DNA from: Mycobacterium sp. IS-1742
Lineage (GTDB): Bacteria; Actinomycetota; Actinomycetes; Mycobacteriales; Mycobacteriaceae
DNA length: 64,000 nt
NCBI RefSeq assembly: GCF_001500125.1
Contig: NZ_LQIV01000044.1
Span: 1 to 64,000, forward strand
Reading direction: 5' to 3'
This document shows positions 33,534 to 42,272 of the stretch, in pieces. Position 1 is the first letter of the stretch. Every line of letters starts with the position of its first letter. Made by a program: the position numbers and the translations under genes. Below the pieces are notes generated by a model. That model made no database searches. It was not told the origin of the DNA and worked only from the letters and a program-made list of their open reading frames with translations.

Positions 33534-34877
33534 TCACTGCGGGCCGGGTAGCCGCAGCAGCAGCCGGGCCCCGCCGATGGGGCTGGCCTCGAGCGTCGCG
33601 GTGCCGCCATGGAGTTCGGCCTGCTGCGCCACCAGCGCGAGTCCCAGCCCCGAGCCGGAATGCGATGCGGTCGACCCGCGGGAGAACCGCTCGAACACCC
33701 GGGTGCGTTCCTCCTCGGGCACCCCGACGCCGTCGTCGTCGATCGTGATCTCCACGCCCGCGCGGGAACTGACCGCCGACAGCTGCACCCGCGTCGCGCC
33801 GCCGTGTTTGACCGCGTTGGCGATCGCGTTGTCCACCGCGAGCCGCAACCCGGCGGGCAGTCCGACGATGATCACGGTCGGCGCCGGGACCAATGTCACC
33901 TCGAGGTCCGGGTACACGCGCATCGCGTCGTGGGCGGCGCGGTCGAGCAGTTCGGTGATGTCGACGGGCACGTGGTCGTCGGCGGTGGACAGCTCGCCCT
34001 GGGCGAGGCGTTCGAGCGCGGACAGCGTCGCCTCGATGCGCGACTGCGTCCGGATGACGTCGTTGACCACCTCTTTGCGCTGCTCGTCGGCGAGGTCAAG
34101 GGTGGCGAGCACCTCGAGGTTGGTCCGCATCGCGGTCAGCGGCGTGCGCAGTTCGTGGGCCGAGACCGAGGCGAAGTCGCGGGCCGACGCGAGCGCGGCC
34201 TTGGTGCGGTCCTGTTCGGACCAGATCCGTTCGAGCATGCCCTTGACGGCCTCGGCGATCTCGACGGCCTCGGAGGCGCCGCGCACCTCGACGTCGGGGG
34301 CTTCGTCGCCGGCGTCGATCTGGCGGGTCTGTTCGGCCAGGCGTTTGAGCGGGCGCACCGCGAACGCGGCCAGCAGCCAGCCCAGCAGGGTGGCCGCCCC
34401 GACCGCCAGCGCGCAGATGATGATCACCCGCCGGTGCAGGTTGTTGGTGTCGGCGACGGTGGCGTCGTAGGTGGCGCCCACTTCCACCGACATCTGTTCG
34501 GGGAAGCGGATGTCGACGGTGCGCACCCGGTAGCGCACCCCGTCGACGTAGGTGTCGGCGTAGCCCGCGGGCGCCTCCGGCAGCACCACCTCGGAGTTCG
34601 AGGTGACCTCGCCGTCCGGCCGGCGCACCGTGATCACGACGTCCTGGTTGTTGGGCGACTTCGGGATGGTGTCGAGGCCGCGCGGCAGGAACGGGATCGC
34701 GAAACCCGCCGCCTCGTCGAGCCGGCGGTCGAGGCGCTCCTTGCGGTCGTTGGTGATGCCGACCCACACCACGGTCCCGACGATGACGACGACGATCGCC
34801 GCGCCGATCGCTGTCGCGAAGGCCACCCTGGTCCGCAGGGACGGGGTGCGGCGGAAGATCCGCGACAGCAGGCTCAC
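33534..34877 (-). CDS. prrB: Two-component sensor histidine kinase PrrB
   Basis: 447 residues. Two transmembrane helices (about 20-45 and 150-175) bracket an extracytoplasmic sensor domain. Then comes a HAMP-like linker, the H-box SVSAHELRTPLTAMR with the phosphorylated His, and the kinase domain with the N box (DNAIANAVKHGG), G1 (DDDGVGVPEEE), F and G2 (GSGLGLALVAQQ). This matches mycobacterial PrrB, which pairs with PrrA and is essential in M. tuberculosis. Start GTG 34877, nine bases after the prrA stop. The signal is unknown, with nitrogen and redox links reported. Confidence 0.93.
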   Translation of the reverse strand: MSLLSRIFRRTPSLRTRVAFATAIGAAIVVVIVGTVVWVGITNDRKERLDRRLDEAAGFAIPFLPRGLDTIPKSPNNQDVVITVRRPDGEVTSNSEVVLPEAPAGYADTYVDGVRYRVRTVDIRFPEQMSVEVGATYDATVADTNNLHRRVIIICALAVGAATLLGWLLAAFAVRPLKRLAEQTRQIDAGDEAPDVEVRGASEAVEIAEAVKGMLERIWSEQDRTKAALASARDFASVSAHELRTPLTAMRTNLEVLATLDLADEQRKEVVNDVIRTQSRIEATLSALERLAQGELSTADDHVPVDITELLDRAAHDAMRVYPDLEVTLVPAPTVIIVGLPAGLRLAVDNAIANAVKHGGATRVQLSAVSSRAGVEITIDDDGVGVPEEERTRVFERFSRGSTASHSGSGLGLALVAQQAELHGGTATLEASPIGGARLLLRLPGPQ

Positions 34878-34886
34878 GATGGCGTC

Positions 34887-35588
34887 CTATTGCGTCCGGA
34901 GCACGAACCCCACACCGCGCACGGTGTGCAGCAGGCGCGGCGCGCCACCTGCCTCGAGCTTGCGGCGCAGGTAACCGATGAACACGTCGACGACGTTGGT
35001 GTCGGCGGCGAAGTCGTAGCCCCAGACGAGTTCGAGCAGCTGGGCGCGCGAGAGCACCGCGGTCTTGTGCTCGGCGAGCACGGCCAGCAGGTCGAATTCG
35101 CGTTTGGTCAGGTCGACGTCGACGCCGTTGACGCGGGCGCGCCGGCCGGGGATGTCGACCTCGAGCGGACCGACCTGGATGGTCTCCGACGAGAAGGTCG
35201 CCGACGAACCGCGCCGGCGCAGCAGCGCCTTGACCCGGGCCACCAGTTCGGCCAACACGAACGGTTTGACCAGGTAGTCGTCGGCCCCGGCCTCCAGTCC
35301 GGCCACCCGGTCGTCGACGCTGCTGCGCGCGCTGAGCACACAGACGGGCACGTCGTTGTCCATGGCGCGCAGGGCGGTCACCACGCTGACCCCGTCGAGG
35401 ACGGGCATGTTGATGTCGAGGACGATCGCATCCGGACGCGTCTCGGTCGCGCTGCGCAGCGCCTCGGCACCGTCCACGGCCGTGGACACGTCGAATCCGG
35501 ACAGCCGCAACCCGCGCTCCAACGACGCCAGCACGTCGGGGTCGTCGTCCACGACCAGTACCCGGGGCGATCCCACACCACTGTCCAT
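34887..35588 (-). CDS. prrA: Response regulator PrrA
   Basis: A 233-residue OmpR-type regulator. The receiver domain has the acidic pair VLVVDDDPDVL, the phospho-acceptor Asp58 in IVLDINMPVLDG, the Thr/Ser (CVLSARSS) and Lys (DYLVKPF) positions. The C-terminal winged helix (about residues 135-233) carries VDLTKREFDLLAVLAEHK and VVDVFIGYLRRKLE. Start ATG 35588. PrrA precedes prrB in the same operon. In M. tuberculosis accD3 follows upstream. Here 17 kb of other genes lie between them. Confidence 0.95.
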   Translation of the reverse strand: MDSGVGSPRVLVVDDDPDVLASLERGLRLSGFDVSTAVDGAEALRSATETRPDAIVLDINMPVLDGVSVVTALRAMDNDVPVCVLSARSSVDDRVAGLEAGADDYLVKPFVLAELVARVKALLRRRGSSATFSSETIQVGPLEVDIPGRRARVNGVDVDLTKREFDLLAVLAEHKTAVLSRAQLLELVWGYDFAADTNVVDVFIGYLRRKLEAGGAPRLLHTVRGVGFVLRTQ

Positions 35589-35614
35589 GGGTGCAATCTT
35601 GCCTGAAACGGAGG

Positions 35615-36376
35615 TCAGGCTGGGGGAGGCGGCGCGGCGGAACGCGGTGGCTCCTCACGCAACCGCGCGATCTCGCCGCGCAGATCCGCGATCTCGTCGA
35701 GCAGCCTGCCGATGTGTTCGGTCGTCACCATGCGACCGGCGGCGTCCTCGTCCGACACCCGCTGCACGATCCACGACGCCAGCGTCGCGGTGATCGAGCC
35801 GACGAGGCTGATCCCGCCGATCATCAGCAGCACCGCGATCACCCGCCCCGTCGCGGTGACCGGCGTCAGGTCGCCGTACCCGACGGTGGTGATGGTGGTG
35901 ATCGACCACCACACGGCCTGGCCGAAATCGTTGATGTGGGCCCCGGGCTGCCCGCGTTCGCTCTCGAGCACCGCCAGCGACGCGACGAACACCAGCAGCA
36001 CCGCACCGGCGACGGTGTACATGACCACCCGGCCGCGGATCGCGTTGCCCACCGCGCGGTGCATCACCGTGATGAGCGTGACCAACCGCAGCAGTTGCAG
36101 CGGCCGCAGCAGCGGCAGGATCACGATCGCCAGGTCGAACAGGTGCCGGTAGAACCACCGCCACCGGTCGTCGGCCATCCCCAGGCGCACCAGGTAGTCG
36201 ACCACGAACAACGACCACGACACCGCCGTCACCGCGCGGGTGATGTCCGCGCCCAGGCCGTGCGGTCGAACCAGCACGTCGACGGCGTAGGCGGCCAGGA
36301 AGAGCAGGGCGACACCCGCCAGCGGCCATTCCGTACGCCGCTCCCACTTCTGCATCGTGTTCTGCGCTGGCGTCAC
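35615..36376 (-). CDS. Voltage-gated-type potassium channel
   Basis: 253 residues, likely six transmembrane helices. The selectivity filter is intact: SITTITTVGYGDLTPVTATGR (TVGYGD). Before it lie four hydrophobic helices, including an Arg-spaced segment (LRPLQLLRLVTLITVMHRAV) that could act as a voltage sensor. A short coiled coil (LDEIADLRGEIARLREE) ends the protein and may aid tetramerisation. It lacks a RCK domain. GTG 36376 is chosen. An ATG 21 bases further in also works. It follows prrA upstream by 26 bases in the same direction as prrBA, possibly as a read-through neighbour. Confidence 0.85.
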   Translation of the reverse strand: MTPAQNTMQKWERRTEWPLAGVALLFLAAYAVDVLVRPHGLGADITRAVTAVSWSLFVVDYLVRLGMADDRWRWFYRHLFDLAIVILPLLRPLQLLRLVTLITVMHRAVGNAIRGRVVMYTVAGAVLLVFVASLAVLESERGQPGAHINDFGQAVWWSITTITTVGYGDLTPVTATGRVIAVLLMIGGISLVGSITATLASWIVQRVSDEDAAGRMVTTEHIGRLLDEIADLRGEIARLREEPPRSAAPPPPA

Positions 36377-36434
36377 GTCCCGGGTCCTTACCCACGGCCG
36401 GCCCCGCCGAACCCCGCATCCCGCCCGGGAACAA

Positions 36435-36465
36435 TTGACCTCACCTTTTGTTGAGGTTCTACGGT
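36435..36465 (+). promoter_or_regulatory. MerR-type promoter of the ABC transporter operon
   Basis: TTGACC (-35, 36435-36440) and TACGGT (-10, 36460-36465) have a 19-base spacer, the long spacing of MerR-controlled promoters. The perfect inverted repeat ACCTCA-N8-TGAGGT (36438-36457) sits within it, overlapping the -35 as CueR- and SoxR-type operators do. The predicted transcription start is at or next to ATG 36472, so the mRNA is likely leaderless. No merR gene is in the window. Confidence 0.72.
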
Positions 36466-36471
36466 GAATTC

Positions 36472-38355
36472 ATGAGTATCGAAACGGTCGCCCGGCAGAC
36501 CCTCTACCGCCAGGCGCACGCCCGCGGCGGGGATCTGCATGCGCTGGCCGACCGTGCGCTGCTGCGCCGCATCTGGCGTTTCGCCGACCGGCATCATCGC
36601 AGGCTCGCCGCGTTCGTGGCGGTCAGCGTGCTCAGCGCGACGCTCGCGGTCGCCACGCCCGTGCTGGCGGGCCGGGTGGTCGACGAGATCACCGACGGCG
36701 GTGCGCCTCGGGTCGTGGTCGGGCTGGCCGCGATCATCGCCACCGTCGCCCTGGCCGAGGCGGCGGTGTCGCTGCTGACCCGCTGGCTGTCCTCGACCAT
36801 CGGTGAGGGCCTCATCTTCGACCTGCGCACCGCGGTGTTCGAGCACGTGCAGAGGATGCCGGTGGCGTTCTTCATGCGCACCCGCACCGGCGCGCTGGTC
36901 AGCCGCCTCGGTAACGACGTGCTCGGCGCGCAGCGCGCGTTCTCCGACACGCTCTCCGGTGTCGTCTCCAACCTGGTCACGTTGACGCTCACCCTCGGGG
37001 TGATGCTCGCGATCTCCTGGCAGATCACCGTCGTTGCACTGGTGCTGGTGCCTTTGTTCGTGCTGCCCGCCCGCCGGATCGGCGCAAAGATGGCGCATCT
37101 GTCTCGCGAGAGCGCCATCCACAACGCGACGATGAACACCCAGATGACCGAGCGGTTCTCGGCGCCGGGCGCCACCCTGGTCAAGCTGTTCGGCCGCCCC
37201 GCCACCGAAGCGCACGAATTCGCCGTCCGCGCCGGACGGGTCCGCGACATCGGGGTGCGGTCGGCGATGCTGCAGTCGACGTTCATGAACTCGCTGACGC
37301 TGATGTCGGCGCTCGCCCTGGCGCTGGTCTACGGCCTCGGCGGGGTGATCGCGCTCGGCGGTCATCTGCAGGCCGGCGCGATCGTGTCGCTCGCGCTGCT
37401 GCTGACGCGGCTCTACGCGCCGCTGACCGCGCTGGCCAACGCCCGCGTCGAGATCGCCAGTGCGCTGGTGTCGTTCGAGCGGGTCTTCGAGGTGCTCGAC
37501 CTGGAGCCGATCATCCGGGAGGAGCCCGACGCGGTCCCGGTGCCCGACGGCCCCGTCCGTGTCGAATTCGATCAGGTGCGGTTCTCGTACCCGACGGCCG
37601 ACAAGGTGTCCCTGGCCTCCCTCGAGGAGGTCGCGGTGCTCGACGACCGCGACGACGGCGAGGTGCTGCACGGCATCACGTTCACCGCGGAACCGGGGCA
37701 GATGGTCGCGCTCGTCGGATCGTCGGGGGCGGGCAAGTCGACGATCGCGGCGCTGCTGGCCCGCCTGTACGACGTCGACTCCGGCGCGGTGCGCCTGGCC
37801 GGCATGGACGTGCGCGACGTGACGTTCGAATCGCTGCGCGACACCGTCGGCATGGTCACCCAGGACGGGCACCTGTTCCACGAATCGATCCGCGCCAACC
37901 TCCTGCTGGCCGCGCCCGACGGTGCCGACGATGAGCAGCTGTGGGAGGTGCTGCGCCGGGCCAGGCTGGCCGACGTGGTCGCCGCGATGCCCGACGGGCT
38001 CGACACCGTTGTCGGTGAGCGTGGCTACCGTCTGTCGGGCGGGCAGCGGCAACGGCTGACCATCGCCCGCCTGCTGTTGGGAAGGTCACGCGTGGTGGTG
38101 CTCGACGAGGCGACGGCGGCGCTGGACTCGGCGTCCGAAGCCGCCGTGCAGCAGGCCCTCGCCGAAGCGCTGGCGGGCCGGACGTCGCTGGTCATCGCGC
38201 ACCGGCTGTCCACCGTGCGGGCCGCCGACCTGATCCTGGTGGTCGAGGACGGCCGGATCGTCGAACGCGGGACGCACCGCCAGCTGATCGGCCGCGGCGG
38301 CCGCTACGCGGAGCTGTACGAGACGCAGTTCGCGGAGCCGGAGGCGGTTGCGTGA
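36472..38355 (+). CDS. ABC exporter with fused membrane and ATPase domains, first of three
   Basis: 627 residues. The N-terminal membrane domain of six helices (about 45-330) has the exporter-type coupling loop. The nucleotide-binding domain (about 355-620) has Walker A SSGAGKST, signature LSGGQRQR, Walker B VVVLDEATAALD with the catalytic Glu, and H-loop AHRLST. All motifs are intact, so it can act as a homodimer. ATG 36472 is used since TTG readings upstream lie within the MerR-type promoter. Its product is probably made separately from the heterodimeric pair that follows. The substrate is unknown, but control by a MerR-family sensor would suggest export of a toxic compound or metal adduct. 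Confidence 0.9.
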   Translation: MSIETVARQTLYRQAHARGGDLHALADRALLRRIWRFADRHHRRLAAFVAVSVLSATLAVATPVLAGRVVDEITDGGAPRVVVGLAAIIATVALAEAAVSLLTRWLSSTIGEGLIFDLRTAVFEHVQRMPVAFFMRTRTGALVSRLGNDVLGAQRAFSDTLSGVVSNLVTLTLTLGVMLAISWQITVVALVLVPLFVLPARRIGAKMAHLSRESAIHNATMNTQMTERFSAPGATLVKLFGRPATEAHEFAVRAGRVRDIGVRSAMLQSTFMNSLTLMSALALALVYGLGGVIALGGHLQAGAIVSLALLLTRLYAPLTALANARVEIASALVSFERVFEVLDLEPIIREEPDAVPVPDGPVRVEFDQVRFSYPTADKVSLASLEEVAVLDDRDDGEVLHGITFTAEPGQMVALVGSSGAGKSTIAALLARLYDVDSGAVRLAGMDVRDVTFESLRDTVGMVTQDGHLFHESIRANLLLAAPDGADDEQLWEVLRRARLADVVAAMPDGLDTVVGERGYRLSGGQRQRLTIARLLLGRSRVVVLDEATAALDSASEAAVQQALAEALAGRTSLVIAHRLSTVRAADLILVVEDGRIVERGTHRQLIGRGGRYAELYETQFAEPEAVA

Positions 38356-38406
38356 CGTTTTCCGCCGTGACGTTATCGAGTTGCCGCCGATGGGAAGATT
38401 GACTAA

Positions 38407-40338
38407 GTGGCCAATCCCGATTCACGCGCCCTCGTGTCGGCGCCCGCGATCGCTGCTCGGCGGACGCGGCCGAGGGCCGGCTCCGACCTGTGGCGGCTGC
38501 TGCCGTACCTGATGCCCTACCGGGCGCGCTGGATCGCGATGTTCGTCATCGCGATCACCAGCCTGGGCGCGACGATCTCGATCCCGCTGATGACCAAGGC
38601 CGTCATCGACGGGCCGGTTCGCCACCAGGATCAGCAGGGTCTGTGGGTGCTGGGCGCCGCGGCGATGGGCGTCGGTGTCACCGAGGCCGTGCTGTGGTTC
38701 ATCCGCCGGTGGCTGGTGTCGCGCGCCACCATGGGCGTCGAGGCCGACATCCGCAAGGACCTCTACGCCCGGCTGCAGATCCTGCCGATGAGTTTCCACG
38801 GCCGCTGGCAGTCCGGCCAGCTGCTGTCGCGGGTGATGAACGATCTGTCGACGATCCGCCGGTTCATGTCGTTCGGGTTGGTGTTCCTGGTCCTCAACGG
38901 GCTGCAGATCGTCGTCGTCACCGCGATCCTGCTGTCGATGTACTGGCCGCTCGGAGTGGTCGTGCTGGTGTCGATCGTGCCGATCACGATGACGGTGCTG
39001 CACTTCCAGCGGGAGTACACCCGGCTCTCGCGGCTGGCGCAGGATCAGTCCGGCCACGTCGCCACCCACGTCGAGGAGGCGGCACTGGGGCTGCGGGTGG
39101 TCAAGTCGTTCGGACGGGAGGACTACGTCTACGACCGGTTCGACGCCCAGCTGACCGATCTCTACGACACCCAGGTGAGCCGGGTGTCGGTGTCCGCGAA
39201 GTTCTGGACCCTGCTCGAGGTCATCCCGAACCTGACGCTGATCGTGGTGCTCGGCTTCGGCGCCTACGCGGCCGGCAACGGCTTCGTCACGCTCGGCACG
39301 CTCGTCGCGTTCATCACGATGATGCTGTCGCTGGTGTGGCCGATCGCGTCGCTCGGTTTCCTGCTGTCGATGATGCAGGAGTCCTACACCGCGGCCAATC
39401 GCATCGCCGAGATCTTCGACGCGCCACGGGAGATCGCCGACGGCCCGCGCACCGACAGCCCGCGCGGCGGGCGGCTCGAACTCGTCGACGTCGGATTCCG
39501 GTTCCCGGACGCCGAACCGCACGACTGGGCTCTGCGCCACGTCAGTCTCACCGTCGAACCGGGGGAGACGCTGGCGCTGGTCGGGTCGACCGGATCGGGC
39601 AAGTCGGTGCTGGCGGCGCTGCTGTCGAGGCTCTACGACGTCACCGAGGGGGCGATCCGGATCGACGGTGTCGACATCCGGGAGTTGTCGCTGCCCGCGC
39701 TGCGCCAGGCGGTCGCGACAGCGTTCGAGGATCCGACGTTGTTCTCGATGTCGGTCGCGGAGAACCTTCGACTGGGCAGGCCGGACGCCACCGACGAACA
39801 GCTCGCCGAGGCCGTCGAGGTGGCCGCCGCCCAGTTCGTCCACGATCTGCCGTTCGGGCTCGACACCCGCATCGGCGAACAGGGGATGAGCCTGTCCGGC
39901 GGTCAGCGGCAACGCCTGTCGCTGGCCCGTGCGATCCTCGCCGCCCCCAGGATCCTTGTGCTCGACGACACGCTGTCCGCACTCGACGTGCACACCGAGG
40001 CCGTCGTGGAGGAGGCGCTGCGCCGGGTGCTGCACGCCGTCACCGGCATCGTCGTGGCGCACCGGGCGTCGACGGTGTTGCTCGCCGATAAGGTCGCGCT
40101 ACTCGAGGACGGGACCGTCACCCACGTCGGCACGCACGCGCAGTTGCTCGCCGACGTGCCCCGGTACCGCTATCTGCTGGCCGCCGACGACGAGCTCGAC
40201 GACGGCGCCGAACGCGTCGCCGACTGGGAGGACGACGATGCGCGCGAGCGCATCGAACACTCCTACACCGAACACGAGGCGACCGACGAGGCCTGCGCCG
40301 ATCGCCGCTTCGTGACGTCGGAGGCCGAACGCCGATGA
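38407..40338 (+). CDS. ABC exporter half-transporter with degenerate ATPase site
   Basis: 643 residues with an N-terminal six-helix membrane domain and a C-terminal ATPase. Walker A (GSTGSGKS, about residue 393) and signature LSGGQRQR are normal, but Walker B reads ILVLDDTLSALD: the catalytic Glu is Asp. This is the signature of the non-catalytic subunit in heterodimeric exporters. The C-terminal tail is acidic (about 60 residues, ADDELDDGAERVADWEDDD). GTG 38407 is preceded by 51 bases after the first exporter. The stop overlaps the next ATG (ATGA), so both halves are made together. Confidence 0.9.
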   Translation: MANPDSRALVSAPAIAARRTRPRAGSDLWRLLPYLMPYRARWIAMFVIAITSLGATISIPLMTKAVIDGPVRHQDQQGLWVLGAAAMGVGVTEAVLWFIRRWLVSRATMGVEADIRKDLYARLQILPMSFHGRWQSGQLLSRVMNDLSTIRRFMSFGLVFLVLNGLQIVVVTAILLSMYWPLGVVVLVSIVPITMTVLHFQREYTRLSRLAQDQSGHVATHVEEAALGLRVVKSFGREDYVYDRFDAQLTDLYDTQVSRVSVSAKFWTLLEVIPNLTLIVVLGFGAYAAGNGFVTLGTLVAFITMMLSLVWPIASLGFLLSMMQESYTAANRIAEIFDAPREIADGPRTDSPRGGRLELVDVGFRFPDAEPHDWALRHVSLTVEPGETLALVGSTGSGKSVLAALLSRLYDVTEGAIRIDGVDIRELSLPALRQAVATAFEDPTLFSMSVAENLRLGRPDATDEQLAEAVEVAAAQFVHDLPFGLDTRIGEQGMSLSGGQRQRLSLARAILAAPRILVLDDTLSALDVHTEAVVEEALRRVLHAVTGIVVAHRASTVLLADKVALLEDGTVTHVGTHAQLLADVPRYRYLLAADDELDDGAERVADWEDDDARERIEHSYTEHEATDEACADRRFVTSEAERR

Positions 40339-42161
40339 CCGTCACCGACTGGCGCGGACGCGTCAAGGACGAGCGGGACCCCGACGACCTCCCGATCGAC
40401 GAGAGCGTGCCCCGCCGCCGCGAGGCCAGGGCGCTGTTGGGCAGCCTGCTCAAGCCGTACCGGATGACGGTGTTCCTGCTCGCGCTCGTCGTGGTGGTGG
40501 AGAACGCCGCGCGGCTGTCCGTGCCGATCCTCGTCCAGCGCGGGATCGACCACGGCATCCCGCCGCTGCTCGACGGCGGGTCGGCCCGCGAGCTGATGCT
40601 CATCGTCGGCGCGCTGTGCGGGGTGGTGCTCGTGCAGGCCGGCGGGCGGATGTTCTTCCTGCGGCGTTCGGGCCGGATCGGCCAGAAGGTGCTGCTGGAG
40701 TTGCGCCGCAGGGTGTTCCGGCATTTCCAGCGCCTCGACATCGCCTTCCACGACCGGTACACCTCGGGCCGGGTGGTGAGCCGCTCGACCAACGACGTCG
40801 AAGCCATCCAGGACATGCTGGAGACGGGCTTCGACAGCCTGATCACCGCGGTGCTCACGCTGGTCGGGACGGCGGTGCTGCTGGTGACGCTCGACGTCAA
40901 GCTCGGGCTGATGTGCCTGGCCGCGTTCCCGATCCTGGTGGCGCTGGTGTGGTGGTTCCGCAACGAGTCGGCCAAGACATACCGCAAGGTGCGGGAGAGC
41001 GCTGCGCTGGTGATCGTCCAGTTCGTCGAGACGATGACCGGTATCAAGGCGGTTCAGGCGTACCGCCGCGAACCGCGCAACCAGGAGATCTTCGAGGACA
41101 TCGCCGACGAGTACCGCGTCATCAACGAGCGGACCTTCCGGCTGCTGGCGATCTTCATGCCGGGGGTGAAGCTGGTCGGCAACATCACCACCGGGGTGGT
41201 GCTGCTCTACGGCGGGTACCGGGCGCTGCACGGCGAGATGACGATCGGCACACTGACCGCGTTCCTGCTCTACCTGCGGATGTTCTTCGAACCGATGCAG
41301 GAGATCTCGCAGTTCTTCAACACCTTCCAGTCGGCGTCGTCGGCGTTGGAGAAGCTGGCGGGCGTGCTCGCCGAGAAGCCGGGCATCGAGGACCCCGCGG
41401 ACCCGGTGGGTCTGGACACCGTGCGGGGGGAGATCTCCTTCGACCGCGTGCGCTTCGGGTACTCGCCGGACCGGCCGGTGCTGCCGGGGCTGGACCTGAC
41501 CGTCCCGGCCGGGCAGACCGTCGCGCTGGTCGGCACGACCGGTGCGGGCAAGACGACGATCGCCAAACTGATCGCCCGGTTCTACGACCCGACATCGGGG
41601 TCGGTGACGCTCGACGGCACCGATCTGCGCCGGCTCTCACAGAGTGAGCTGCGCAGGCACGTGGTGATGGTGACGCAGGAGAACTTCATGTTCGAGGGCA
41701 CGATCGCCGACAACATCCGGTTCGGCAACCCGGAGGCCACCGACGCGGAGGTGCGCGCGGCGGCGCAGGCGGTCGGGGCGGACCGGTTCATCGACTCGTT
41801 GCCCGAGGGATATGACACCGATGTCGCCAAGCGGGGCGGCCGGCTGTCGGCGGGGCAGCGTCAGTTGGTCGCGTTCGCACGGGCGTTCCTGGCCGACCCG
41901 GCGGTGCTGATCCTCGACGAGGCGACGTCGTCACTGGACATCCCCAGTGAGCGGATGGTGCAGCGCGCGTTGGAGACCGTGTTGAGCGACCGCACCGCGC
42001 TGGTCATCGCTCACCGGTTGTCGACGGTCGCGATCGCCGACGGGGTGCTGGTGCTCGAGGACGGTCGCATCGTCGAGGACGGCGCCCCCGCGGAGCTGAT
42101 CGGGCGCGACGGCGGTCGGTACGCGGCCCTGCACCGCGCGTGGGAGCAGTCGCTGGCCTGA
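40335..42161 (+). CDS. ABC exporter half-transporter, catalytic partner
   Basis: 608 residues with an N-terminal six-helix membrane domain and a C-terminal ATPase. Walker A is GTTGAGKTT, Walker B VLILDEATSSLD with the catalytic Glu, but the signature is LSAGQRQL rather than LSGGQ. In a heterodimer this altered signature faces the Asp-substituted Walker B of the preceding protein, making one dead and one active ATP site. ATG 40335 overlaps the preceding stop. This strongly suggests an obligate pair with 38407-40338, in contrast to the first transporter at 36472. Confidence 0.9.
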   Translation: MTVTDWRGRVKDERDPDDLPIDESVPRRREARALLGSLLKPYRMTVFLLALVVVVENAARLSVPILVQRGIDHGIPPLLDGGSARELMLIVGALCGVVLVQAGGRMFFLRRSGRIGQKVLLELRRRVFRHFQRLDIAFHDRYTSGRVVSRSTNDVEAIQDMLETGFDSLITAVLTLVGTAVLLVTLDVKLGLMCLAAFPILVALVWWFRNESAKTYRKVRESAALVIVQFVETMTGIKAVQAYRREPRNQEIFEDIADEYRVINERTFRLLAIFMPGVKLVGNITTGVVLLYGGYRALHGEMTIGTLTAFLLYLRMFFEPMQEISQFFNTFQSASSALEKLAGVLAEKPGIEDPADPVGLDTVRGEISFDRVRFGYSPDRPVLPGLDLTVPAGQTVALVGTTGAGKTTIAKLIARFYDPTSGSVTLDGTDLRRLSQSELRRHVVMVTQENFMFEGTIADNIRFGNPEATDAEVRAAAQAVGADRFIDSLPEGYDTDVAKRGGRLSAGQRQLVAFARAFLADPAVLILDEATSSLDIPSERMVQRALETVLSDRTALVIAHRLSTVAIADGVLVLEDGRIVEDGAPAELIGRDGGRYAALHRAWEQSLA

Positions 42162-42180
42162 GGCCGGCTTTGTCGTGCGA

Positions 42181-42238
42181 CGAGACGGAAGCCACGCAGG
42201 GGGTTCCTCGGACTTTCGCTGCGTAGTTTCAGTGTCGC
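42181..42238 (+). repeat. 58-bp palindromic repeat, upstream copy
   Basis: Matches 43103-43160 at 56 of 58 positions in the same orientation. It is itself an imperfect palindrome: arms GCGAGACGGAAGCCACGCAG-type and CTGCGTAGTTTCAGTGTCGC pair at 16 of 20 positions around an 18-19 base loop. Similarity stops sharply at both ends. The sequence would encode an ETEATQGV...TFAA tail with stop, as in the downstream copy. Confidence 0.85.
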
Positions 42239-42272
42239 CAGATCTGTCGGTGCCTGCTGCCAGCATCAGCGA

